In this document: positions 31,835-39,708 of the stretch, one piece after another
Layout of the letters: every line of letters starts with the position of its first letter
Numbering within the stretch: position 1 is the first letter of the stretch
Assembly: GCA_964487745.1 (NCBI GenBank)
Contig: CAZASG010000005.1
Location: 1-64,000, forward strand
Direction: 5' to 3'
Length of the DNA: 64,000 nt
From: Desulfolinea sp964487745
GTDB lineage: Bacteria; Chloroflexota; Anaerolineae; Anaerolineales; Villigracilaceae
Made by a program: the position numbers and the translations under genes
Notes under the pieces: generated by a model
The model's database searches: none
What the model was told of the DNA's origin: nothing
Seen by the model: only the letters and a program-made list of their open reading frames with translations

Positions 31835-32314
31835 ATGTTTTACCAATTGTTTGAAGCCCTTGATAAAAAGGCGAATTTTGAACGTGCTCAGGCACATTGC
31901 GATGTCCCTTGCGGTATTTACGATCCCAGCACGGCGCAGATCGCAGCGTTAACCGTCGTCCGCATGATGGACTTGATGGCCGCTGAAGATCACGATGGCG
32001 TTGAGCATATCAACAGCATGGCTCGTTACGTTGAAGTAAAAGAAGAGCACGCAGAGAAAGCCAAACACGAAGTTCGTGTGATCTGGGGTGACTACTTTAA
32101 GAAAGATAAGCACCCGAACGTGGACGAATTGGTTCACAAGATCATGCAGCTTGGCTCGAAGTGCCGCCAAACCGCTGACCGTGAAGCTGGCGTTGCTTTC
32201 GTTGATGCGATCAACGAATTCTCGGCTATCTTCTGGGAAACCAAAGGTGTTGCCACCAAAAAAGCAAATGCACCTTACGCCCCCGCTTTGGAAATGGTTT
32301 ATCCCGATCTCTAA
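31835..32314 (+). CDS. sodN: Nickel superoxide dismutase precursor
   Basis: 159 residues from ATG 31835 (AGGAG six bases upstream; the ATG at 31832 is the alternative). Residues 21-29, HCDVPCGIY, are the nickel hook: after cleavage His21 becomes residue 1 and binds nickel with Cys22 and Cys26. The leader MFYQLFEALDKKANFERAQA is removed. The mature part is a four-helix bundle (VVRMMDLMAAEDH, VDAINEFSAIFW) that assembles as a hexamer and disproportionates superoxide. The maturation protease gene follows. The family is typical of Streptomyces, cyanobacteria and some Chloroflexi. Confidence 0.95.
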   Translation: MFYQLFEALDKKANFERAQAHCDVPCGIYDPSTAQIAALTVVRMMDLMAAEDHDGVEHINSMARYVEVKEEHAEKAKHEVRVIWGDYFKKDKHPNVDELVHKIMQLGSKCRQTADREAGVAFVDAINEFSAIFWETKGVATKKANAPYAPALEMVYPDL

Positions 32315-32339
32315 ACCGATCCTGTTTCTTAGGTAAAAT

Positions 32340-32372
32340 AAGTGACTGTCATCTTCAAGATGACAGTCACTT
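32340..32372. terminator. 33-base near-perfect palindrome between sodN and sodX
   Basis: AAGTGACTGTCATCTT - C - AAGATGACAGTCACTT: 16-base arms, perfect, around one base. It would form a very stable hairpin in the sodN message, followed by only TTTGC, so it is at best a partial terminator. It could protect the 3' end of sodN mRNA and lower expression of the protease gene downstream. Confidence 0.55.
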
Positions 32373-32389
32373 TGCTTATAGGGTATTTT

Positions 32390-32674
32390 ATGTTTCGCAT
32401 CTTACGCATTCAAGGGGAGAGTATGTCCCCCGAATATCAGGCTGGGGATTTTGTGCTCATTCGACGTGTATCACGCCCAAATGTGGGGGATGTGATCGTT
32501 TTTCACAATCAACTTTATGGGACACTGATCAAAAGAGTGGAAAAGATCACCGATGCGGGCGTCTATGTGATCGGGACGGGGGAGCACAGCCTTGACAGCC
32601 GTCGTTTGGGACCGGTAAATTTCGATAAGGTGCTGGGAAAAGTGATCTGGCATATTCGCAGGAAGGAAAAATAA
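32390..32674 (+). CDS. sodX: Nickel-type SOD maturation protease (signal peptidase fold)
   Basis: 94 residues from ATG 32390. The S26 family Ser/Lys pair is Ser11 in IQGESMSP and Lys48 in GTLIKRVEKI, with the conserved box DVIVFHNQ before it and GTGEHSLDSR after. It is the short form typical of SodX, which trims the Ni-SOD leader so that the His-Cys hook is exposed. The longer frame from 32342 would be encoded by the palindrome and adds a spurious hydrophobic stretch. The stop overlaps the next start (TAATG). Confidence 0.88.
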   Translation: MFRILRIQGESMSPEYQAGDFVLIRRVSRPNVGDVIVFHNQLYGTLIKRVEKITDAGVYVIGTGEHSLDSRRLGPVNFDKVLGKVIWHIRRKEK

Positions 32675-33678
32675 TGACAGAAACGGAATTGCTCTGGAAT
32701 GATCTCGATTGGCAAAAAGAAGCTCATGCTTGGATCCTTGCTGAAGCGGAACGAAATGGCTTTCAACTAACTGGTGAGATCGAGCAGCCGCATATCCGAC
32801 ATTGGTCGACAGTGATGGAAGCAGAAAGTGAACAAGGGAAGCTCTTCTTCAAAGCCACGGCACCTGAAACCATCCACGAGATCGAATTGACAGAAAAGCT
32901 CGCAGCTTGGTATCCCGACGACATGACGGAACTCCTGGCTGTTGATGTTGATCAAGGCTGGTTGTTGATGCGTGATGGTGGCGAGCAATTGCGTGCATCC
33001 ATTCGCTCGACGAAAGATATAAAACCCTGGGAGCCTGTTATTCGTCGTTATGCGGAGTTGCAGATAGGGCTTGCGGAGCATGTTGACGAAATGTTGTCAG
33101 TGGGAATTCCCGACCATCGCATGGATACATTGCCTGTGCTCTTTGCGGAGCTGCTTGCCGATGGTGAAAGTTTGCTTTTAGGGCAGGAAAAAGGATTGAG
33201 CGAAGAAGAGTTTCAGCGATGCGAAGAGCACGGATCTCGTTTCAAGGAAATATGCATTGAACTTGGTGGTGTTGGCGTTCCGGCATCTGTCAATCATGGC
33301 GACTTCCACGACGCGAATGTGTTGATCAAAGATGGGCGCATCACCTTTTTTGATTGGGGTGATGCAGATATTACGCATCCCTTTGTTTCGCTGCGCACCT
33401 TTTTTGTCAGTATTGAAATGTCACTTGAACTGGATGACTATGAGTTCACGGCGGAAATGGCCGCCTTGCTCGATACCTATTTAAAACCCTTCGAGGTCTT
33501 TGCATCAAAGTCTGAGCTTGAGAAAGCTTTTGTCCTATCAAAACCTGTTGCCTCGTTGGTCACGGCGCTCAAATGGCGAGAAAGTATTGCTCGTATGAAT
33601 GAGTCAATGCGTGCTGAACATGCCTGGATCGTTCCCGAGGTGCTGCGCGAATTTCTATATCACATGAATGCGATGTAA
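32674..33678 (+). CDS. Aminoglycoside phosphotransferase (APH) family kinase
   Basis: 334 residues. The kinase-like catalytic loop is VNHGDFHDANVLI (His-Gly-Asp-x-His-x-x-Asn) and the metal-binding motif ITFFDWGDADITHPF, both hallmarks of the APH/ChoK fold. The N-lobe has an ELTEKLAAWYP helix and WLLMRDGGEQL hinge. APH family members phosphorylate many small molecules (sugars, choline, homoserine, drugs), so resistance should not be assumed. It overlaps the sodX stop by one base; why it is linked to Ni-SOD maturation is not clear. Confidence 0.85.
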   Translation: MTETELLWNDLDWQKEAHAWILAEAERNGFQLTGEIEQPHIRHWSTVMEAESEQGKLFFKATAPETIHEIELTEKLAAWYPDDMTELLAVDVDQGWLLMRDGGEQLRASIRSTKDIKPWEPVIRRYAELQIGLAEHVDEMLSVGIPDHRMDTLPVLFAELLADGESLLLGQEKGLSEEEFQRCEEHGSRFKEICIELGGVGVPASVNHGDFHDANVLIKDGRITFFDWGDADITHPFVSLRTFFVSIEMSLELDDYEFTAEMAALLDTYLKPFEVFASKSELEKAFVLSKPVASLVTALKWRESIARMNESMRAEHAWIVPEVLREFLYHMNAM

Positions 33679-33692
33679 TACTGCGCAGTATT
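33677..33692. repeat. Perfect 16-base palindrome before the RAYT gene
   Basis: AATACTGC-GCAGTATT begins within the stop codon of the phosphotransferase gene, 21 bases before the RAYT start. It has no loop and no T-tract, so it may be a recognition site of the transposase or a regulator. Confidence 0.4.
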
Positions 33693-33712
33693 TATGGGAG
33701 GAATATCGATAG

Positions 33713-34207
33713 ATGAACAAGGGCCAAAGACGATCGATTCGTTTGGAAGGATATGATTACACCTCGCCCGGGGCGTATTTCGTGACGGCGGTGACCTATC
33801 AGCGCGAGTTATTATTTGGTGAAATCGTTGATGGGGAAATGGTTTTGAATACCCGTGGCAAGATCGTTTGGGAATGTTGGCATGAAATCCCGCAACATTT
33901 TCCGCATGTGGAATTAGGGGCGTTTGTGGTCATGCCAAATCATGTGCATGGAGTAATTGAGATTGTCGATCCGGGTTCATTGGGTGCCATTATCCGTTCA
34001 TTCAAATCTACGGTGACGAAACGGGTTAACGAAAAATATAATTCGCCAGGCATGCTATTATGGCAACGCAACTACTACGAACACATCATCCGGAGCCAAC
34101 AGGATTGGGAACGCATCCACGATTACATCCTCGCCAATCCCACAAACTGGGACGATGATAAAGAAAATCCCGCATGGGACAAATTGCATCCCGGCGAGCA
34201 GGTATAA
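33713..34207 (+). mobile_element. REP-associated tyrosine transposase (RAYT, Y1 family)
   Basis: 164 residues of the IS200-like Y1 transposase fold in its RAYT form. The N-terminal YDYTSPGAYFVTAVTYQR is characteristic, the metal-binding HUH motif is VMPNHVHGVIEI, and the single catalytic tyrosine lies in RNYYEHIIRSQQDWERI. RAYTs are usually single-copy housekeeping-like genes that act on chromosomal REP/REPIN repeats instead of moving themselves. Two repeat types in this window (6281/27435 and 40698) are candidate substrates. GGAGG precedes the ATG. Confidence 0.9.
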
Positions 34208-34246
34208 TATTCGCAGTCAAACTCGTTGCATTTAGCCGGGTAATCT

Positions 34247-35236
34247 ATGGGACACATCTTTATCAGCTACAGTCACAAAGATCAACACTTCGTCGAAAAG
34301 CTCGAAAAGAAGCTTATCGACGAAGGATTTGACGTTTGGACTGACCACCGCATCGACTACGGAACACAGTGGCCCAAAGAAATTGAAAAAGCTCTGGATG
34401 CTTGCGATGCTTTTATCGTAATTGTTTCTGAGAATTCTTATGAGTCTGAATGGGTGCAAGCAGAAGTCGCTCGTGCAAGAAGGAAAAGGAAATCCATTTT
34501 CCCACTTTTATTACAAGGAGAGATTTGGCTTGGACTTGAAGCACTCAACTATGTTGATGTCAAAGATGGCTTCTTGCCTCCTGAGAAATTCTATAATCGA
34601 CTTGATGTTGTTGTTCCTCACAAGAAGAATTCCGTTTATGTAGAAAAAAGAAAAAGCCCTCTTGAAAAACAGCATAAGAAAAGCTTACCTTTGCGGATTA
34701 GTAGCGTAGCATTAATTGTAGTTTTGTTTTTTGGTGGGATGTATTTGGGTGGTGCTTTTGGTGACAAAACTGAGCAGGCTAATACTTTCCCTGCAACACG
34801 TACGAGTTTCACTGAGGTTACTTCGACTTCAACCCCTATTCCTACTTCAAGCTTGATTGCGGTACTCAATAAGCAAATAATCGATTCAAACCCGTTGCAG
34901 AATATGCTGTCTAGCAAGTATTATGTTGTTGACTTGTACTTTCCCTCTTTTTCAGGTGATTCTCCATTGCTTGTCATAAATGTTAACTGTGAAACTGTAG
35001 GAGATTCCTCGTGCTCTATTGAGAATGCACTGGCAATTTTGGGAGATTCGAGGGGATTTGAAGCTGTTGACCAAGTTTTTGATGGAAATATCAGTGCGCT
35101 AGCAATACACCTTTATGAGGATTATGAAGATAAAGGCTATTACCTGATAAATTGGACTGAAATCGCTAACTACATTGAAGGCGAAATTACCGTTGAACAA
35201 TTTGTTGTTCGCCTTGCTACACTGGAGACCCCATGA
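34247..35236 (+). CDS. Membrane-anchored TIR domain protein
   Basis: 329 residues. A bacterial TIR domain fills residues 1-125: start IFISYSHKDQHFVEKLEKKL, then DVWTDHRIDYGTQWPKEIEKAL and FIVIVSENSYESEWVQAEVA, where Glu73 sits at the place of the NADase catalytic glutamate. A basic linker leads to one membrane helix at about 151-170 (ISSVALIVVLFFGGMYLGGA). The C-terminal 155 residues would be outside the cell; they begin with a Thr/Ser-rich stretch and form an unassigned domain. It could be a receptor whose outer domain signals to the TIR. The stop overlaps the next start (ATGA). Confidence 0.82.
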   Translation: MGHIFISYSHKDQHFVEKLEKKLIDEGFDVWTDHRIDYGTQWPKEIEKALDACDAFIVIVSENSYESEWVQAEVARARRKRKSIFPLLLQGEIWLGLEALNYVDVKDGFLPPEKFYNRLDVVVPHKKNSVYVEKRKSPLEKQHKKSLPLRISSVALIVVLFFGGMYLGGAFGDKTEQANTFPATRTSFTEVTSTSTPIPTSSLIAVLNKQIIDSNPLQNMLSSKYYVVDLYFPSFSGDSPLLVINVNCETVGDSSCSIENALAILGDSRGFEAVDQVFDGNISALAIHLYEDYEDKGYYLINWTEIANYIEGEITVEQFVVRLATLETP

Positions 35237-36867
35237 CTCAAACACAATACGATACTCTCATCATCGGCTCAGGCGCAGGCGGGCTGACCGCTGCTGTCGC
35301 TCTTGCGCAGGCGGGACAGAAAGTGCTTGTCCTCGAGCAACATGACGTTCCCGGCGGGTGGACGCATTCTTTCACCCTCAGTGGCTATCGTTTTAGCCCG
35401 GGCGTCCACTATATCGGCGGGATCGGTCAGGGTGGTTCGCTTGATCGTGTTTATCGTGGTTTGGGGGTTTCGAAACATCTCCAATTCTGCGAGATCAATC
35501 CCGATGGTTACGACCATATTGTTATCGGCGATAAGCAATATGATTTTCCGAAAGGGAAAGAGAATCTCAAAGCGCGGCTCAAGGAGTATTTCCCGCACGA
35601 AGCTGAGGGGATCGATGGCTATATTGAGATGGTCGAAAAGATGACCGATGGTTTGCGCAATTTGGGTCGTGTGAAGAACGCAGGCGACGCGGTCAAGGCC
35701 GCTGGCGGCGGCATCTCTCTCATGCGTTGGGCCGTGCGCTCGGGGCAGGACCTGATCGAGCACTTCATCGACGATCCCGTTTTGCGCGGTATTCTCGGCG
35801 GGCAGGCTGGTGATCATGGCATGCCGCCTTCGCAGGTCTCCGCCTTTATGCACGCCGGCATCATGCATCATTATTTCAACGGCGGCTTTTATCCCCTTGG
35901 CGGGGCATTTGCTATTCCTCGGGCATTCGTTCGGGAGCTGAAGCAAGCCGGGGGCGAGCTGCGTCTCGAAACATCTGTTGAGAAGATCCTGCTTGAAGAT
36001 GGGAAGGTGATCGGGATTCGTCTATCCGACGGGGAAGTCATCCACGCGAAAAATATCGTTTCCAATGCGGATCCGGAAGTGACCTTCGGTAAATTGATCG
36101 GACGCGAATCCCTGTCCAAGAAATTGGTCAATAAACTGGATCGGGTGACGTATTCGGTCTCGGCCCTGAGCTTGTTCTTTGCAGTGGATATGGATCTGCG
36201 CGAAGCCGGGCTGGATTCCGGTAACTTCTGGCTCTATGATAATCAGGACGTGGACGGTCTTTACAAGCTTGGGCTGACCGACCACGCCCTGACCGCCGAT
36301 GAGCCGGGTGCCATGTTCCTGACCGTGACGACGCTCAAAGACCCATCCAAGAAACACTCGGGGCATCATACTTGTGAAGCTTTCACCTTTGTCGATTACG
36401 GCGCTTTTGAAAAATGGGCTAACTCGTCAAAGGGCGACCGCCCCGCCGGTTATGAAGCCGAGAAGGAAGAGTTGGCAGAGAAGTTGTTTAGAAAGCTTGA
36501 GAAGCATGTGCCGGGTATCAGCAAGCATATTGTCTTCTGGAGTCTCGCGACCCCGCTGACGAACGAGCACTACATCAATGCCACGCGTGGCAACCAGTAT
36601 GGGATATCGAAATCTATCCGCCAGGTGGGGCCGGGGGCATTCCCCATCAAGACCGAGATCGAAGGGCTCTATCTCTGTGGGGCGAGCACCACCAGCCACG
36701 GCGTGGCTGGCGTGACATCTTCGGGTTTGAGCGCGGCAGCCAGTATTATGGAATGCAAGACATCTGAGTTACTCACGCAGGATGGCCCGCCTATTGAAGT
36801 CTATCCGTCTGAGGATGTTTCCCAGTGGCCGAAGCATCTACAAGAGAAGATCGAAAAAATGAACTAG
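35233..36867 (+). CDS. FAD-dependent phytoene desaturase / carotenoid isomerase-like oxidoreductase
   Basis: 544 residues. The FAD-binding start is TLIIGSGAGGLTAAVALAQAGQKVLVLEQHDVPGGW, the GG doublet motif is present, and the C-terminal substrate/FAD motif reads GLYLCGASTTSHGVAGVTSSGLSAA. Length and the TPGVHYIGG-like PGVHYIGGIG place it in the CrtISO/retinol saturase branch of the CrtI family, which acts on polyene or long-chain substrates at membranes. No phytoene synthase is seen here, though a polyprenyl synthase lies at 5246. It overlaps the TIR gene by four bases and ends at a terminator. Confidence 0.85.
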   Translation: MTQTQYDTLIIGSGAGGLTAAVALAQAGQKVLVLEQHDVPGGWTHSFTLSGYRFSPGVHYIGGIGQGGSLDRVYRGLGVSKHLQFCEINPDGYDHIVIGDKQYDFPKGKENLKARLKEYFPHEAEGIDGYIEMVEKMTDGLRNLGRVKNAGDAVKAAGGGISLMRWAVRSGQDLIEHFIDDPVLRGILGGQAGDHGMPPSQVSAFMHAGIMHHYFNGGFYPLGGAFAIPRAFVRELKQAGGELRLETSVEKILLEDGKVIGIRLSDGEVIHAKNIVSNADPEVTFGKLIGRESLSKKLVNKLDRVTYSVSALSLFFAVDMDLREAGLDSGNFWLYDNQDVDGLYKLGLTDHALTADEPGAMFLTVTTLKDPSKKHSGHHTCEAFTFVDYGAFEKWANSSKGDRPAGYEAEKEELAEKLFRKLEKHVPGISKHIVFWSLATPLTNEHYINATRGNQYGISKSIRQVGPGAFPIKTEIEGLYLCGASTTSHGVAGVTSSGLSAAASIMECKTSELLTQDGPPIEVYPSEDVSQWPKHLQEKIEKMN

Positions 36868-36902
36868 AAAAAAAGAGCTAGCTTTCGCTAGCTCTTTTTT
36901 TC
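36868..36902. terminator. Bidirectional intrinsic terminator
   Basis: AGAGCTAGC - TTTC - GCTAGCTCT perfect nine-base stem, with A-run to the left (36868-36874) and T-run to the right (36895-36901). It serves the oxidoreductase and the convergent secreted repeat-protein gene. Confidence 0.9.
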
Positions 36903-36907
36903 TGTTT

Positions 36908-38152
36908 TTAGCAATTAGGATCTTCGGGATTCTCATCGCAATCGACATCACTATCTGGTTTTTCTGCGGGCGGTTGATAATAGGCAGAAAAGCAGACTTC
37001 ACTTGACGAAATATCTTGCTGGTAGAAATAGAAAAACGTGCCTGAAGCGGTGCCACAACTTTGGACATAGGCATTCATATCACTTTCTTTAGCGGCATAC
37101 CAGCCGGTGCAAGCGAGAGATTGTCCGGGTGAAAGCTCCGCTGTATTTTCACAAGAAAAGTCAGAAAGCCCCAGACTCTCACTGACAGAGAAGGGTGCGC
37201 CTAGAAGCATATCGCCGGTATTGCTCAGGGTAAAGGTGAATTTGACCAGATCGCCAGCTTTCATGTAGGTAGAAGGGCTTGCAGCAATATCAAGCGTTAG
37301 TTCTGGATTACCATCCGGGGTTGGCGGCGGCACCCATCGCACGGTATATGAATCTTCGGCGGTTGCCCCTTCGACAGATGCGATCGCATGATTGACAATG
37401 CTGCCAGCAGCGTAGTCTTCATCGGTTGTGATGTAGTCCGCTGTACAGGTGACTCGTTGGTTTGCTCCGAGATCTCCTTCCGGGCAGGTGACGTTTTCGA
37501 TCTTGTCATCGGTCACGGTAATGGGTCCTTCGATCGGGAAGTCGCTCAGGTTTGTGATCTCGTAGTTATAGGTGATCTCTTCGCCGATGAGGACGAATAC
37601 GCCGGAGCTGGCATGCTTTCTCAGGCTGATCTCTGGCGTTTGTGGTGGTGCGTCAAGCTTGACCGTCACTGTGTCGCTGGGCGTTGGGTTGAATTCTCTT
37701 TTGCTGATATTTACATGTTTGAGATAAGTCGCACTCGCAGATGCGGTGTTGACGATCTCACCCGTAGCCACATCTTCCTCGGTCACTGTGTAAGTGCCTG
37801 TGCACCTGACCGTACCTCTGTATTTTGTGACTTCGCTATTTCCGAAACATCCACCACCACGTGTCGTATATTCGGTATTTAGTTTTGAGAGATCTTCGCA
37901 GGTCAGCTCGATGAGATTATCTGTGATTGAAATATTTGATAGTTTGTGTTCCGATGTGTTTTTCACGGTGATGGTATATTCGATCTCTTCACCGGCTTCT
38001 GTGAAAACCATTGGCGAAGCCGTTTTGCTGAGGGTCATGCCCTCCGCGAAAAAAGGTCTTGCCTGTATGCGCTCAATACTGGTATTGCTAAAGAGCAATG
38101 CAATGACCAATGCTGCAAAGATCGAAATTCTGAATATTTGTGTTTTCTTCAT
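36908..38152 (-). CDS. Secreted DUF11/DUF7507-type repeat protein A
   Basis: 414 residues. The signal peptide (FRISIFAALVIALLFSNTS) is followed by three beta-sandwich repeats of about 110-120 residues. Each opens with a phrase like LSKTASPMVFTEAGEEIEYTI, LRKHASSGVFVLIGEEITY or LDIAASPSTYMKAGDLVKF and closes with C.G.Y..TEEDVATG or its equivalent. These are the DUF11/DUF7507 conserved repeats of bacterial surface proteins. The C-terminus is short and Cys/Asp rich (SDVDCDENPEDPNC) with no anchor. It is a paralogue of the next minus-strand gene; both probably serve the cell surface or matrix. Confidence 0.82.
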   Translation of the reverse strand: MKKTQIFRISIFAALVIALLFSNTSIERIQARPFFAEGMTLSKTASPMVFTEAGEEIEYTITVKNTSEHKLSNISITDNLIELTCEDLSKLNTEYTTRGGGCFGNSEVTKYRGTVRCTGTYTVTEEDVATGEIVNTASASATYLKHVNISKREFNPTPSDTVTVKLDAPPQTPEISLRKHASSGVFVLIGEEITYNYEITNLSDFPIEGPITVTDDKIENVTCPEGDLGANQRVTCTADYITTDEDYAAGSIVNHAIASVEGATAEDSYTVRWVPPPTPDGNPELTLDIAASPSTYMKAGDLVKFTFTLSNTGDMLLGAPFSVSESLGLSDFSCENTAELSPGQSLACTGWYAAKESDMNAYVQSCGTASGTFFYFYQQDISSSEVCFSAYYQPPAEKPDSDVDCDENPEDPNC

Positions 38153-38187
38153 GGGAACCCTCCCCGGTTCTTATACTTTAGAATGAT

Positions 38188-39429
38188 CTACCCTCCGCAA
38201 TCTAAATCATCCGGATTCTTCTCACAATAACAATCCCAGCTATCTGGGTCAATATCGCAGGAGGTTCTTTTCGTCTTTGGTGGCTCGTAATGTATATCCG
38301 TGCACGCTTCCGCAGCTGAGATAATGCTGCCTTTATACGTCCCAGAGATAGATGCGCAATTATTCAATGTTTTTCCGATATCTCCACCATCGACTACATG
38401 GATGCCATTGCATCTGAAAGATTCATTTGGCGCTAAAGATATGTCCGCATTGCAATTCCATTCATCCAGCATGGGGTCAGAGAGGGAGAAGGGCCCACTT
38501 AGCGGAACATTCCCGATATTGGTCGCAGTAAATGAAAATACGATTACATCGCCTGCTCTTGTAAAAAACGTGGGTGTGCCGGATTTTGTCAGCTTTATAG
38601 CAGGTAATGTTTCCAGAAAAACTTCAAAGCTGTCGGCATTAGATTCGGCATCTCCTGCAAAGGCTGTGGCAGTGTTTTGAATGACACCTGCGGCTACATC
38701 ATCTGCTGTAGTGATATAGGTCGCAGTACAGGTCATGTTCGCGCCAGATAAAAGACTGCCTGCTGGACATTCAACGTCAACCATATCGTCACTAACAGTG
38801 ATTTGATCTGTGGCGTCTGCTTTACCTGTATTTGTCACCAGATAAGAATATGAGATTTCTTCTCCGGCTTCTGTAAAATACTCAGGCGAGCCTTTTTTCT
38901 CTAGGTTTAACTCAGGCCCTTGATATGTTACGGTGGAACTAATGTTTGCTGATACTGCGTCTCCGGTGGCCGCTTCACTTTCTACGCAGCCTCCACACAC
39001 GATCCTGCTGTAATAATTAGCGGATACCGTCGCTGTGTTAACCACCTCTCCGGCAGCAATATCTTCTTCTGTGATCGTATATGTGCCCTTACATTTCATT
39101 TCCCCACTATATCTTGGCTCCGCGCATCCTCCAGGGTCTCTACTGTCATTCAGGATAGCAGAGTCTTCGCAGGTAAGGGGGATTAGATCGTCTACGACCT
39201 TTATTTTGTCCATGCGAAAATCGTTGTTGGGGGTTCTTTTTACAGTAATTGTGTAGGTGATTTCATCGCCTACATTGTGAAAGGTAGTTGGAGAGGCCTC
39301 TTTGCTTATGGCAAGGCCAGTTTCAAAGAGGGGCTTGGCATAAGACCCCTCCGTACAAACATTACTAAAAAATAACCCGATCACGACCAATGCAAAAATG
39401 AATACCCTCAAAACTCGTACTTTTTTCAT
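38188..39429 (-). CDS. Secreted DUF11/DUF7507-type repeat protein B
   Basis: 413 residues, same plan as its neighbour: signal peptide (VFIFALVVIGLFFSNVCTEG) and three repeats (ISKEASPTTFHNVGDEITYT, LEKKGSPEYFTEAGEEISYS, LTKSGTPTFFTRAGDVIVF). A Cys-rich C-terminus follows (CDIDPDSWDCYCEKNPDD). It starts behind a good promoter and is 35 bases from the next gene, so both are cotranscribed. The two are a tandem duplication that has diverged well beyond recent copying. Confidence 0.82.
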   Translation of the reverse strand: MKKVRVLRVFIFALVVIGLFFSNVCTEGSYAKPLFETGLAISKEASPTTFHNVGDEITYTITVKRTPNNDFRMDKIKVVDDLIPLTCEDSAILNDSRDPGGCAEPRYSGEMKCKGTYTITEEDIAAGEVVNTATVSANYYSRIVCGGCVESEAATGDAVSANISSTVTYQGPELNLEKKGSPEYFTEAGEEISYSYLVTNTGKADATDQITVSDDMVDVECPAGSLLSGANMTCTATYITTADDVAAGVIQNTATAFAGDAESNADSFEVFLETLPAIKLTKSGTPTFFTRAGDVIVFSFTATNIGNVPLSGPFSLSDPMLDEWNCNADISLAPNESFRCNGIHVVDGGDIGKTLNNCASISGTYKGSIISAAEACTDIHYEPPKTKRTSCDIDPDSWDCYCEKNPDDLDCGG

Positions 39430-39458
39430 AAGAGCCCTCCCGACAATGATATGAAAAA

Positions 39459-39488
39459 ATTATACAAATGAGCAAGCCCATCTTTCAA
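39459..39488 (-). promoter_or_regulatory. Promoter of the secreted repeat-protein genes
   Basis: On the minus strand TTGAAA (39488-39483) and TATAAT (39464-39459) are 18 bases apart. The start would lie about 20 bases before the ATG at 39429, which has GGGAGG upstream. Confidence 0.6.
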
Positions 39489-39578
39489 ATATGCTTTCTC
39501 ATGATGATGGTGTGTCCTTTATCCTCTTACTTAGTCGCATTTTATGGTACAGGAGGGTTGTATAACATAAAACTGATT

Positions 39579-39684
39579 CCGTGCATGAGCTCTCTTGCAC
39601 GGGAACAAAGCATCTTCTCTCAGCGTCATTGCTCCAAGACAGGACGTTTTTTTATCGGCATCCTGAGATCACTTTTTCAGGATG
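39579..39684 (+). other. Structured leader upstream of the DUF4349 lipoprotein gene
   Basis: Two clear hairpins lie in the gap: CCGTGCA / TGCACGG (39579-39602) and GCATCCTGA / TCAGGATGC (39657-39684). The second ends 24 bases before the ATG at 39709. Neither is followed by a strong T-run. The rest of 39430-39708 shows nothing else I can name. Confidence 0.35.
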
Positions 39685-39708
39685 CGCCTAGTCTCTTGGA
39701 GGAGAGAA

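Noticed and set aside
32342..32389. Upstream GTG start for sodX
   Set aside because: The extra residues are encoded by one arm and the rest of a perfect palindrome and would add a hydrophobic stretch that SodX proteins lack.
32674..33678. APH family gene as an antibiotic resistance determinant
   Set aside because: The fold is used for many metabolites and the gene is coupled to Ni-SOD maturation; nothing points to drugs.
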